Of a DNA stretch of 40,768 nt, positions 1 through 6,852 are shown piece by piece. Under the pieces are notes generated by a model. That model was not told the DNA's origin and did not search any database. It worked only from the letters and a program-made list of their open reading frames with translations. The stretch comes from an uncultured Pelagibacteraceae bacterium. Its GTDB lineage: Bacteria; Pseudomonadota; Alphaproteobacteria; Pelagibacterales; AG-422-B15. Location of the stretch: assembly GCA_902577765.1 (NCBI GenBank), contig CACHAK010000011.1, forward strand, positions 1 through 40,768. The letters are read 5' to 3'. The first letter of the stretch is position 1. Each line of letters opens with the position of its first letter. The position numbers were made by a program, and so were the translations under genes.

Positions 1-367
1 TATTTTTAGTTGGCATATAAATAATACCAAAAACTGGTATTTTATTTTCAATCAGGCCAATATTTACTGTAAATTCGCCATTACCTTTTAAAAATTCTTT
101 TGTGCCATCTAGTGGGTCTACTAACCAAAATCTTTGGGCAGCTTTACCTTTTTTAACTTGCTCTTCAGAAACAATAGAAATATCAGGAAAATGCCTTTTT
201 AATCCTCTACAAATTATATCATTCGCCCTAATATCGGCATTTGTAACAGGCGTATTATTGGACTTGTATTTTTTTGTTACCTTTTTTTTATAGATTTTGA
301 TGATTTCAATACCGGCAAGATGAACAATTCTTATTAATTCATCAAGTTTTTCAGGTGTTATGTTCAT
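1..367 (-). CDS. cysQ: 3'(2'),5'-bisphosphate nucleotidase CysQ, N-terminal part
   Basis: Inositol-monophosphatase superfamily phosphatase, expected to remove a phosphate from 3'-phosphoadenosine 5'-phosphate left by sulfate assimilation and sulfotransfer. Only the first 122 residues lie in the window; the 3' end runs off the left edge. Seen directly: ATG at 365-367, a PVTNAD segment near residue 40, SEE at residues 67-69 and WLVDPLDGTKEF at 81-92. The last two supply the usual metal ligands (E68/E69, D84, D87), and the KEF ending is typical of CysQ rather than SuhB. It is transcribed away from mnmA, with 74 bp between the two start codons. No Shine-Dalgarno is visible. The family call is firm; choosing CysQ over another IMPase relies on that one motif. 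Confidence 0.88.
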   Translation of the reverse strand, partial: MNITPEKLDELIRIVHLAGIEIIKIYKKKVTKKYKSNNTPVTNADIRANDIICRGLKRHFPDISIVSEEQVKKGKAAQRFWLVDPLDGTKEFLKGNGEFTVNIGLIENKIPVFGIIYMPTKN

Positions 368-441
368 ATCAGGAGTAAAGCTTGTAAAATAGACAATAAG
401 ACAAATATATTATACATACCAGAGCAAAATTATTAAATCGT

Positions 442-1536
442 ATGGAAAACAATGTAAGTAGCATAAAGGGAAATAATCCTATTGTAGTAGCTATGTCAGG
501 TGGCGTTGACTCTTCAGTAGCTGCTGCACTCATGAATAAGGATTATGAAGATGTGATAGGTGTCACTCTAAGACTATATGATGAAAAAAAAGTAGCAAAT
601 TCTAAAACATGTTGTTCGGGTGCAGATATAATGGATGCAAAAAAAATCGCTAATACTATAACTATACCACATTACGTTTTTGACTATGAGGAAATTTTTA
701 GAAAAAATGTTATTGAGCCATTTATTAACGAATATAAATCAGGTAGAACCCCCATACCTTGTATAAATTGCAATGAAAAAGTAAAGTTTCTTGATCTATT
801 ATCTTTTGCAAAAGAAATTAATGCAAAATCATTAGTGACAGGGCATTATATAAAAAAAGTAAAGATTGACAATGAGTGGCGATTGTATGTACCACAAGAT
901 AAAGACCGAGATCAGTCCTATTTTCTTTTTACAATGAAAAAAGAGGATCTAGATCTCATCGAATTTCCTCTAGGTGATTACAAAAAAGATGAGATTAGGG
1001 ATTTAGCTTTCAAACTAAACTTACACGTGTTTGATAAAAGTGATAGTCAGGATATTTGTTTTATACCTGATGGAGATTATAAAAAATTTATAAATAAGAA
1101 TATTGAAAGTAACGAAGGTGAAGTTGTAGATTTAGACGGAAATGTACTTAATAAACATGAAGGTATTCAAAACTTTACAATAGGACAAAGAAGAGGTTTA
1201 GGAGTTTCACAGGATGAGCCGCTTTATGTAAAAAAAATTGATAAATATAAAAACAGAGTCATTGTGGCAAATAAGGATGATATTAGTTCCTCAATTATAT
1301 ATGTTGAAAATGTAAACTTAATTACAAAAAATTTACCTAGGGATCTATATGTAAGAGTTAGATCAACTGGAAGATTATTAGATGCAAATATAGAAATCAA
1401 TAAGAAGAATGGAGCAAAAATTTCTCTCGCAACTCCTGAAACAGCTGTATCACCAGGTCAGGCATGCGTTTTTTATTGCAAAGATGAAATAGGCACACGA
1501 CTTTTGGGAGGCGGTTGGATCCATTCGACAAATTAG
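442..1536 (+). CDS. mnmA: tRNA 2-thiouridylase MnmA
   Basis: Cytoplasmic enzyme that thiolates U34 of tRNA-Lys, tRNA-Glu and tRNA-Gln, taking sulfur from a relay that starts at IscS. The 364-aa length is normal. The PP-loop SGGVDSS is at residues 19-25. The likely catalytic cysteines are C110 (in CINCNEKVKF) and C206 (in SQDICF). Other family marks are GHY (134-136), DQSYFLF (157-163) and FTIGQRRGLG in the C-terminal half, before the closing beta-barrel region. Start chosen at the ATG that leaves about 12 residues before the PP-loop strand; there is no Shine-Dalgarno. One of its substrates, tRNA-Gln(TTG), is encoded in this window at 35671. tRNA-Met follows 27 bp downstream. Confidence 0.97.
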   Translation: MENNVSSIKGNNPIVVAMSGGVDSSVAAALMNKDYEDVIGVTLRLYDEKKVANSKTCCSGADIMDAKKIANTITIPHYVFDYEEIFRKNVIEPFINEYKSGRTPIPCINCNEKVKFLDLLSFAKEINAKSLVTGHYIKKVKIDNEWRLYVPQDKDRDQSYFLFTMKKEDLDLIEFPLGDYKKDEIRDLAFKLNLHVFDKSDSQDICFIPDGDYKKFINKNIESNEGEVVDLDGNVLNKHEGIQNFTIGQRRGLGVSQDEPLYVKKIDKYKNRVIVANKDDISSSIIYVENVNLITKNLPRDLYVRVRSTGRLLDANIEINKKNGAKISLATPETAVSPGQACVFYCKDEIGTRLLGGGWIHSTN

Positions 1537-1563
1537 TAATATTGTATATTATGGCTCATCTTT

Positions 1564-1640
1564 GGCGGGGTAGCTCAGTTGGTTAGAGCGGAGGAATCAT
1601 AATCCTTAGGTCGGGGGTTCAAATCCCTCTCCCGCTACCA
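1564..1640 (+). tRNA. tRNA-Met (anticodon CAT), elongator type
   Basis: A complete 77-nt cloverleaf folds by hand. Acceptor stem GGCGGGG pairs with TCCCGCT (two G-U pairs); D arm GCTC/GAGC; anticodon stem GAGGA/TCCTT around loop ATCATAA, giving anticodon CAT; T stem GGGGG/CCCTC around TTCAAAT; discriminator A; and an encoded CCA. CAT can be Met, initiator Met or lysidine-modified Ile. The paired first acceptor base (G1-T72) argues against initiator, and the overall sequence resembles alphaproteobacterial elongator tRNA-Met. Its 3' 45 nt are duplicated at 2842-2886, so it is the attachment target of the element downstream. Confidence 0.93.
1596..1640 (+). repeat. attL: 3' half of tRNA-Met
   Basis: Left copy of the perfect 45-bp direct repeat. 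It starts in the anticodon loop and ends exactly at the encoded CCA, so integration kept the tRNA whole. The bases just outside (1595 and 1641) differ from those flanking the other copy, which fixes the repeat limits. Confidence 0.92.
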
Positions 1641-1706
1641 AATTTAGCCGAGTTTTTCGGGCAAGTTTCCTTTTACAAAAAAAACCGAATAATTAAACAA
1701 GCAATG

Positions 1707-1725
1707 TTGGTACAGTTTTGGTACA
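1707..1725 (+). repeat. TTGGTACA-type double repeat, left end of island
   Basis: TTGGTACAGTTTTGGTACA: two TTGGTACA units 11 bp apart, 66 bp inside attL. The same 19-mer with one base changed lies inside the other end at 2679-2697 in the same orientation. Position and repetition suggest arm-type integrase binding sites; this is inference. Confidence 0.6.
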
Positions 1726-1767
1726 ACTGGTGCGGTTGGTGCTATTTAAAACTGCAAAAAAAGAGTA

Positions 1768-1783
1768 GGGGTTTGCAAACCCC
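1768..1783. promoter_or_regulatory. 16-bp perfect palindrome upstream of arsI-like gene
   Basis: GGGGTTTGCAAACCCC is a perfect dyad 80 bp before the arsI-like start. It could be an operator. Read on the minus strand, the GC-rich stem is followed by TACTC and a run of seven T, so it could also be an intrinsic terminator stopping leftward transcripts before they enter the tRNA. The sequence alone does not decide between these. Confidence 0.4.
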
Positions 1784-1863
1784 CCTATATATACAGTTGC
1801 CCCCGTATTTTAGATTGATGGAGTGGGACTTGATTTTATTTAAAAATAAATTAATGTTTTCTT

Positions 1864-2313
1864 ATGAAAACACTTCATATTCATATTGGTGTAAAAAATA
1901 TTCAAGATAGTGTAAATTTTTATAGTACCTTATTTAAAACTGAGCCAACTAAGTTAAAAACTGATTACGCTCAGTGGATACTCAATGATCCAAAAATCAA
2001 TCTCTCAATTTCAACAAGAGATGCTGATCAAGGTATAGATCACCTTGGTATTCAGGTAGATGAACAATCAGAGTTAGAAAATATTAGAACAAGTCTCTCT
2101 GAAGCAGATTTATCTACTTATAATGATGGTAAGACAGTCTGCTGTTATGCAAAATCTGACAAATCTTGGGTAACAGATCCAAGTGGCATTGCTTGGGAGG
2201 CTTTTCGAACTACAGATCATTCTAATACTTTTTATAAAGACAATAATGATAAAACTGAAATTGATAATTTAGAAACTTTAACTACTAGCAACTCAGGCTC
2301 TGCTTGTTGTTAA
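1864..2313 (+). CDS. arsI: ArsI/CadI-family VOC dioxygenase (organoarsenical C-As lyase-like)
   Basis: Vicinal-oxygen-chelate protein of 149 aa. Family members ArsI cleave the carbon-arsenic bond of trivalent methylarsenite or aromatic arsenicals using Fe(II) and O2; CadI relatives respond to cadmium. Seen: likely metal ligands H5 or H7, H60 and E112; the vicinal cysteine pair C93-C94 in TVCCYAKSDKSWV, which holds trivalent arsenic in ArsI; the WVTDPSGIAWEAF stretch typical of the family; and a Cys-Cys C-terminus (148-149) after a low-complexity tail. It is the only cargo gene of the tRNA-Met mini-island. No arsR, arsC, arsM or efflux gene lies nearby. Its last 21 bp overlap the opposite-strand integrase remnant. 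The family is well supported; the exact substrate is not. Confidence 0.85.
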   Translation: MKTLHIHIGVKNIQDSVNFYSTLFKTEPTKLKTDYAQWILNDPKINLSISTRDADQGIDHLGIQVDEQSELENIRTSLSEADLSTYNDGKTVCCYAKSDKSWVTDPSGIAWEAFRTTDHSNTFYKDNNDKTEIDNLETLTTSNSGSACC

Positions 2314-2580
2314 ACAAATACTATGTATTAAATCTCTAGCTTGTGCGGGTGTAAGTCCATCACCTTTGCGTTCTTTTGCAAGTGTTCCAAATGTATGTCT
2401 CTTTCGTTTACCTCTATAAATATAATCATACACCCAAACCTTGCTACCTGATCTAAGTACTCTTAGCTTCAAATGGTTTTGCAATAGGTCTGATACAAAG
2501 TAATCACTATCTGCATCAGGTTTATAATTAATCGCATTCTCATACTTAATTTGAATCTTCTTGTTATGGTTTTGACTCAT
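2293..2580 (-). pseudogene. integrase remnant: DUF4102 arm-binding domain only
   Basis: Open frame of 95 codons from ATG at 2578-2580. Residues 35-80 (KLRVLRSGSKVWVYDYIYRG followed by KRKRHTFGTLAKE and LTPAQARD) match the N-terminal arm-DNA-binding domain (DUF4102) of P4-type tyrosine integrases. The catalytic domain with the R-H-R-Y residues is absent: the frame stops inside the 3' end of the arsI-like gene. A full integrase would be about 400 aa, so roughly three quarters is missing. It may be a decayed gene, or a retained DNA-binding fragment that occupies arm sites; the second is speculation. It is transcribed away from attR and converges on the arsI-like gene. Confidence 0.75.
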
Positions 2581-2841
2581 AGGACTCTGTAAATTAATAC
2601 CCCTCTAATTTGTTAAATTTGAAAGAATAAACACTATTGTTTCTATACGGTTCTATATGGTTATTCCTACTGTTACAGTTGGTACACTTTTGGTACACAA
2701 TCTATTGATGGTGATTAGACTCCATTCGATTCTACAGATCAAGAACAAACTTTGATATATGTAAAGTATTGTAAGATTTTACAGGTACGACTCAATTACT
2801 TCAGTAGCTTAATAGTTTTGCAAAAACGGAACTTTTTTATT
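2581..2841. other. non-coding right part of the island
   Basis: No credible gene in these 261 bp. They hold an imperfect tandem (TTCTATACGG then TTCTATATGG at 2641-2660), the 19-bp TTGGTACA double repeat at 2679-2697, and the AT-rich approach to attR. The probable role is promoter and integration-control DNA of the lost integrase. Confidence 0.5.
2679..2697 (+). repeat. TTGGTACA-type double repeat, right end of island
   Basis: TTGGTACACTTTTGGTACA differs from the copy at 1707-1725 at one position (C for G at base 9). It lies 144 bp inside attR and 98 bp upstream of the integrase remnant's start codon, where arm-type sites or an auto-regulatory site of the integrase could be expected. Confidence 0.6.
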
Positions 2842-2886
2842 ATCATAATCCTTAGGTCGGGGGTTCAAATCCCTCTCCCGCTACCA
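2842..2886 (+). repeat. attR: orphan copy of tRNA-Met 3' half
   Basis: Right copy of the 45-bp direct repeat, identical base for base to 1596-1640. It has no D arm or 5' acceptor strand before it, so it is not a second tRNA gene. It marks the distal end of the insertion, 19 bp from the stop of the glycosyltransferase gene. Confidence 0.92.
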
Positions 2887-2905
2887 TAAAATTTCTTACA
2901 TTGAC

Positions 2906-4021
2906 TTATTTAGATGCATCAAGGTATTCAATAATCTTTTTATCCCATGCATAATTTTCATTAGCTCTTAACTTTCCATTTGCTCCCATACTTTCTCTCA
3001 GCTTTTTATTTTCAAGTAAGTGCAATATTTTTTCCGTGATCATTTTTTGATTACCAGACTCACATATTATTCCTGTCTTATTATCTAAAATTGCATCGCT
3101 TACCCCACCGCTATCACTTCCAATTGATGCAACACCATGAAATGAAGCATCAATATAAGCCATGCCAAAACCTTCAACTGACTCTCCCACAGTTGTCGGC
3201 GTCATAACAAATAAATCAGATTGTTTTAGAATTAATGATTTTTCTGGTTCAGTTATCCATCCAAGAAACTTTACATTGTTCTCTAAATCCATATTTTTTG
3301 TTACTAGTTTTATATTTTCTAGATATGGACCTTTACCTGCTATTAAATATAAAACTTTTGGAAATTTCTTTTTAATTTCAGATAATGCTTTTAAAACAAA
3401 TATATGTCCCTTTCTCTCTTCAACTCTAGCAAGAGTTGTTATCACAGGTGAGCTTTTACCAATAATATCGGACACATTTTTTTTATCTTCTTCTGTTATA
3501 AAATCATCATAAACGTCAATACCAGGATGTATGATTTTTATTCGGTTTGTCTCTATTTTAAGAGAGGCTTGCATTAAATCCTTTGTATATGAAGAATTTG
3601 CTAAAATTTTATAGACATCTTTGTAAGAATTTATAATTCTATTTTTTTTAAATCTCATTAAATCAAGCATTATAGTCCAATACTGTTTTGGAATTTCAGT
3701 ACCATGAGCAAGTACCAAAACTTTTTTTCTGTATTTTTTTAAATATTCAATGCTTTTCCAAGAGTCTGCATATATCGCTTTTACGTTATTACTATCGCAT
3801 ATTTTTTCTACATACTTTGCTTTTGCCAATCTTCTGAGGGGTTTCCATCCTGTAAATCTTTTTATTTTATATTTTTGTTTATGATCATCTTCATGAGTTT
3901 TGCCATCAGCTAACACAAGAACTTCAATGTCACGCTTTGACATGGCTTCTGCCATACCAGTCATTAGAGATTCAATACCTCCAATTTTTGGCGCAAAGCA
4001 TTGAGTTGTGATGATGATCAC
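2906..4021 (-). CDS. family 4 glycosyltransferase
   Basis: Cytoplasmic GT-B fold retaining glycosyltransferase of 371 aa, transferring a sugar from an activated donor to an unknown acceptor (cell-surface glycan or glycolipid). Seen: acceptor-domain loop PKIGG at 11-15; HPGIDV at 165-170 at the domain boundary; ARVEERKGH at 198-206 (donor-phosphate R/K pair); and EGFGMAYID at 283-291. That last motif is the GT4 E-x7-E signature with the second Glu replaced by Asp. The start is GTG, 10 nt after the stop of the upstream thioredoxin-like gene, so the two are probably cotranscribed. No other polysaccharide genes are nearby, so the acceptor cannot be guessed. Confidence 0.88.
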   Translation of the reverse strand: MIIITTQCFAPKIGGIESLMTGMAEAMSKRDIEVLVLADGKTHEDDHKQKYKIKRFTGWKPLRRLAKAKYVEKICDSNNVKAIYADSWKSIEYLKKYRKKVLVLAHGTEIPKQYWTIMLDLMRFKKNRIINSYKDVYKILANSSYTKDLMQASLKIETNRIKIIHPGIDVYDDFITEEDKKNVSDIIGKSSPVITTLARVEERKGHIFVLKALSEIKKKFPKVLYLIAGKGPYLENIKLVTKNMDLENNVKFLGWITEPEKSLILKQSDLFVMTPTTVGESVEGFGMAYIDASFHGVASIGSDSGGVSDAILDNKTGIICESGNQKMITEKILHLLENKKLRESMGANGKLRANENYAWDKKIIEYLDASK

Positions 4022-4031
4022 TTAAATTTCT

Positions 4032-4592
4032 TTATTCTTTCCACTTAATTGAACATCCAATACTTGGTATTTGGTCCTTTGGGCCTGACCCAGTTTCTGA
4101 AACTTGTATCATTGCTTCTAAAAGTTCTTTTTTTGCATTTGGAATTATCTCCATTTTGGATTCTTCAAGTCTACCTCTATACTGAAGTTCATTATTTGCA
4201 TTAAACCCAAAAAAATCGGGAGTGCACACAGCATTATATTTACGTCCGATATTTTGTGTCTCGTCATAAACGTAAGGAAATACAAAATTATTTTTCTCAG
4301 AAAATAACTTCATGTTATCGAATGAGTCTTCTTCACCATATTTTGGATCATTTACATCATTAGACATTATTGCAATTACACCAATACCTTTTTCTTTAAG
4401 TATTGTTATATCTTCAACAATTCGATGTATTACCGATTTCACATATGGACAATGATTGCATATGAACATTACCAGCGTTCCATTAGGGCCTTTAATATCC
4501 TGAAATGAATAGTATTTGTTATCGATGCCAATAAGATTAAATTCTGGAGCCTTCCATCCAAAATCACAAATTGGTGTTTCTAATGCAACCAT
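4032..4592 (-). CDS. thioredoxin-like (AhpC/TSA superfamily) protein
   Basis: Redoxin-fold protein of 186 aa with the motif CNHCPYV (C45 and C48) at the expected start of the first helix, the position of the peroxidatic or CxxC cysteines. FPYVYDETQNIGRKYNAVCTP follows the redoxin pattern of a cis-Pro region, and the protein ends with a conserved GCSIKW segment. No signal peptide, so cytoplasmic. Members of this family are widespread in bacteria and poorly characterised; a thiol reductase or peroxidase role is inferred from the fold. It begins at ATG 4590-4592, diverges from the carbonic anhydrase-like gene with a 69-bp spacer, and precedes the glycosyltransferase by 10 nt. Confidence 0.85.
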   Translation of the reverse strand: MVALETPICDFGWKAPEFNLIGIDNKYYSFQDIKGPNGTLVMFICNHCPYVKSVIHRIVEDITILKEKGIGVIAIMSNDVNDPKYGEEDSFDNMKLFSEKNNFVFPYVYDETQNIGRKYNAVCTPDFFGFNANNELQYRGRLEESKMEIIPNAKKELLEAMIQVSETGSGPKDQIPSIGCSIKWKE

Positions 4593-4661
4593 TGTTTTCT
4601 TTCTATTGTCTAAATATCTAATTATCTTTACTATATTTCTTACTTAACTAAATAACAAGAT

Positions 4662-5192
4662 ATGATCTATTCACTCGGAGATAAAAGAATAAATCGAGAT
4701 AATGCAGACTTCTGGGTCGCACCAAGCGCTTCTGTCATAGGAGACGTTACACTGAAAAAAAATGCAAGTGTATGGTTTGGAGCTGTTTTAAGGGGTGACA
4801 ATGATCCAATAATTGTTGGTGAAAATTCAAATATTCAGGATAATTCTGTTTGTCATACGGATGATGGGATGCCATTAGTAATAGGGGATAATGTCACAAT
4901 AGGTCATAAAGTTATCTTACATAGCTGTTCTGTAGGAAATAATTCTCTAATAGGAATGGGCTCAACTGTTCTAAATAATGCAAAAATAGGAAATAATTGT
5001 TTAGTTGGCGCTAATTCACTAATTACTGAGGGGAAAGAATTTCCTGATAATAGCCTCATAGTAGGATCTCCTGGGACTGTTAAAAGAGAATTGACAGATA
5101 TGGAAAAAAAGATAATTGAACTTAGTGCTTTTCACTATGTTGAAAATATGAAAAAATTTAGAGATAATTTAAAAGAAGATAATATTGAATGA
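4662..5192 (+). CDS. gamma carbonic anhydrase-family protein
   Basis: Left-handed beta-helix hexapeptide protein of 176 aa. The three metal-binding histidines of the gamma class are all present (H65 in CHTDDG, H82 in GHKV, H87 in ILHSC), with repeated I/V-G-D/N-N coil turns from about 25 to 130 and a C-terminal helix that packs along the trimer. Family members hydrate CO2, but many bacterial homologues (YrdA, CaiE, PaaY types) act as thioesterases or have no shown activity. It opens a rightward unit: the next gene starts inside its stop (ATGA overlap of 4 nt). That coupling with an acyl-CoA/alcohol set makes a PaaY-like thioesterase role worth keeping open. Confidence 0.88.
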   Translation: MIYSLGDKRINRDNADFWVAPSASVIGDVTLKKNASVWFGAVLRGDNDPIIVGENSNIQDNSVCHTDDGMPLVIGDNVTIGHKVILHSCSVGNNSLIGMGSTVLNNAKIGNNCLVGANSLITEGKEFPDNSLIVGSPGTVKRELTDMEKKIIELSAFHYVENMKKFRDNLKEDNIE

Positions 5193-6850
5193 GTACTTTT
5201 GATTACATAATTGCAGGAGCTGGTTCAGCTGGTTGTGTTTTAGCGAATAGGCTCTCCAAAGATCCTGATACAAAGGTTCTTCTAATCGAGGCTGGTGGGA
5301 CCACATGGCATCCGTTTGTTAAAATGCCAGCAGGCGTGCTTGAGCTTATTTCTGGTGAAGGTGCTGGTAAATTTTATAATTATGGCTATTGGACGGAGGG
5401 TCAACCACATTTAAATAATAGAAAACTTTTCTTCCCTAGAGGAAAAGGTTTGGGTGGCTCAAGCAACATTAATGGAATGCTTTACGTGAGAGGTCACTCA
5501 CGTGATTACGATATATGGAGACAGCTTGGCAATGAAGGATGGTCTTATGAGGAAGTGTTGCCTTATTTTAAAAGAGCTGAAAAAAATGAAAATGGATCAT
5601 CGGAATTTCATGGAAGTGATGGAGAATTAAGTGTTCAAAACCCACTGTTCAACAATAATCCCCTACATCGCTGTTTTTTAAATGCCGGTAAAGAAGCAGG
5701 CTATAAATATATTGAAGACATTAATCAACATGATAATGAGGGTTTTGGACCTTGTCCCCAGACTATTTCAAAAGGCTATAGAGCAAGTACGAGTTTTTCA
5801 TTTTTAAATCCTATTAAAGATAGAAAAAATTTAACGATTGCAACTAATTCAACAACCAACAAACTATTAGTCGAGGGCACTAAATGTGTTGGGCTTGAGT
5901 ATCTAAAAGGAAAAGAAGTTATAAAAGCTCATGCTGAAAGAGAAGTAATTGTATGTGGAGGTGCTATTAACTCACCGCAAATATTGCAACTTTCAGGAAT
6001 AGGTAAAGGGGATTATATAAAAAAATGGGGATTAAAAGTTGTAGCTGATCTTCCGGGAGTTGGTGAAAACTTACAGGACCATTTAGATGTATTATCTCAT
6101 TATGAGTGTACGCAGCCAGTAACTGAAGCGAAATATACTGCGGGCGGACTTGCAGTTTTTAGGATGGCGGCGATCTTGGCTCAGTGGATGATAACAAAAA
6201 AAGGCCCTGGAAATGATATCGGTTTGTCTGGTGTATCATTTTTAAAAACAGATGACACCCTTGATCTTCCAGATATTCAAATGCACTTTATTGGATCACT
6301 TTTAAAAGACCATGGAAAGACAAGGCCTGACTCCCATGCGTTTAGTAATCACGTTTGTATGCTCAGACCTGAAAGCAGGGGCTACATTGCTCTAAAATCA
6401 TTGGATCCTACAGTGCCTCCAATTATACAACCAAACTATTTTGCAACTCAAAAAGATCGAGACACCCTTATAAAAGGAGTAAAAATGTCTAGAGAAATTA
6501 TGAATCAGTCTGCTTTTGATGAATACCGAGGTAAAGAGATGACCCCTGGTGTTCATGTTCAAACAGATGCTGAAATAGAAGAATTTATAAGAAATGCTGC
6601 AGAAACAATTTATCATCCAGTCGGTACCTGTAAAATGGGCAATGATGAATTTGCAGTTGTAGACGATAAATTAAGAGTTAGAGGAGTAGAAAATTTAAGA
6701 GTTATCGACGCGTCTGTAATGCCAACTCTAATTGGTGGAAATACGAACGCACCAACAATTATGATAGCTGATAAAATTTCTGATCATATTCTTGGCAACG
6801 AATTCCTTCCACCGCAGCATGTGAGCTACAAAGACAAAAACGCTGCATAA
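5189..6850 (+). CDS. GMC-family FAD-dependent alcohol/choline dehydrogenase-like oxidoreductase
   Basis: 553-aa flavoprotein of the glucose-methanol-choline family, oxidising an alcohol to an aldehyde with electrons passed to a quinone or O2. Seen: N-terminal Rossmann GAGSAG with the adenosine-binding Glu in LLIEAGG; the GMC signature region [19 protein letters not shown]; and the second signature [16 protein letters not shown]. Near the C-terminus are HPVGTCKMG with catalytic H476 and GGNTNAPT with N520. The substrate is uncertain: BetA (choline) and AlkJ or PEG-dehydrogenase-like enzymes look alike at this level. There is no BetB aldehyde dehydrogenase beside it, which weakens a glycine-betaine assignment. 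It overlaps the previous gene by 4 nt and sits 2 nt before the acylase. Confidence 0.92.
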   Translation: MSTFDYIIAGAGSAGCVLANRLSKDPDTKVLLIEAGGTTWHPFVKMPAGVLELISGEGAGKFYNYGYWTEGQPHLNNRKLFFPRGKGLGGSSNINGMLYVRGHSRDYDIWRQLGNEGWSYEEVLPYFKRAEKNENGSSEFHGSDGELSVQNPLFNNNPLHRCFLNAGKEAGYKYIEDINQHDNEGFGPCPQTISKGYRASTSFSFLNPIKDRKNLTIATNSTTNKLLVEGTKCVGLEYLKGKEVIKAHAEREVIVCGGAINSPQILQLSGIGKGDYIKKWGLKVVADLPGVGENLQDHLDVLSHYECTQPVTEAKYTAGGLAVFRMAAILAQWMITKKGPGNDIGLSGVSFLKTDDTLDLPDIQMHFIGSLLKDHGKTRPDSHAFSNHVCMLRPESRGYIALKSLDPTVPPIIQPNYFATQKDRDTLIKGVKMSREIMNQSAFDEYRGKEMTPGVHVQTDAEIEEFIRNAAETIYHPVGTCKMGNDEFAVVDDKLRVRGVENLRVIDASVMPTLIGGNTNAPTIMIADKISDHILGNEFLPPQHVSYKDKNAA

Positions 6851-6852
6851 TT

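Larger units (their letters stand above)
1596..2886. mobile_element. mini-island integrated at tRNA-Met
   Basis: A 1.29-kb segment bounded by perfect 45-bp direct repeats: the 3' half of tRNA-Met at 1596-1640 and a bare copy at 2842-2886. Between them are 1201 bp holding an ArsI/CadI-like gene, a 95-codon remnant of a tyrosine integrase on the opposite strand, and near-identical 19-bp repeats inside each end. tRNA 3'-end duplication plus a DUF4102 integrase domain is the standard signature of integrase-driven insertion. With no complete integrase, the element cannot excise by itself; it is either a decayed island or a cargo unit moved in trans, like the cargo-type tycheposons of marine picocyanobacteria. 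The geometry is seen directly; mobility is inferred. Confidence 0.85.

Noticed and set aside
1645..1663. hairpin GCCGA...TCGGGC just after tRNA-Met as a terminator
   Set aside because: The stem needs a bulged G, is short and is followed by a broken T stretch; too weak to call.
1704..1910. 68-codon open frame between tRNA-Met and arsI
   Set aside because: No recognisable domain, composition unlike neighbours, overlaps the arsI start in another frame and contains the repeat and palindrome; treated as chance.
2842..2886. possible second tRNA-Met gene
   Set aside because: Only the anticodon loop to CCA is present; no 5' acceptor strand or D arm precedes it. It is the attR copy.
5189..6850. betA (choline dehydrogenase) as a firm assignment
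   Set aside because: GMC motifs alone do not fix substrate, and no betaine aldehyde dehydrogenase, betI or choline transporter is adjacent.
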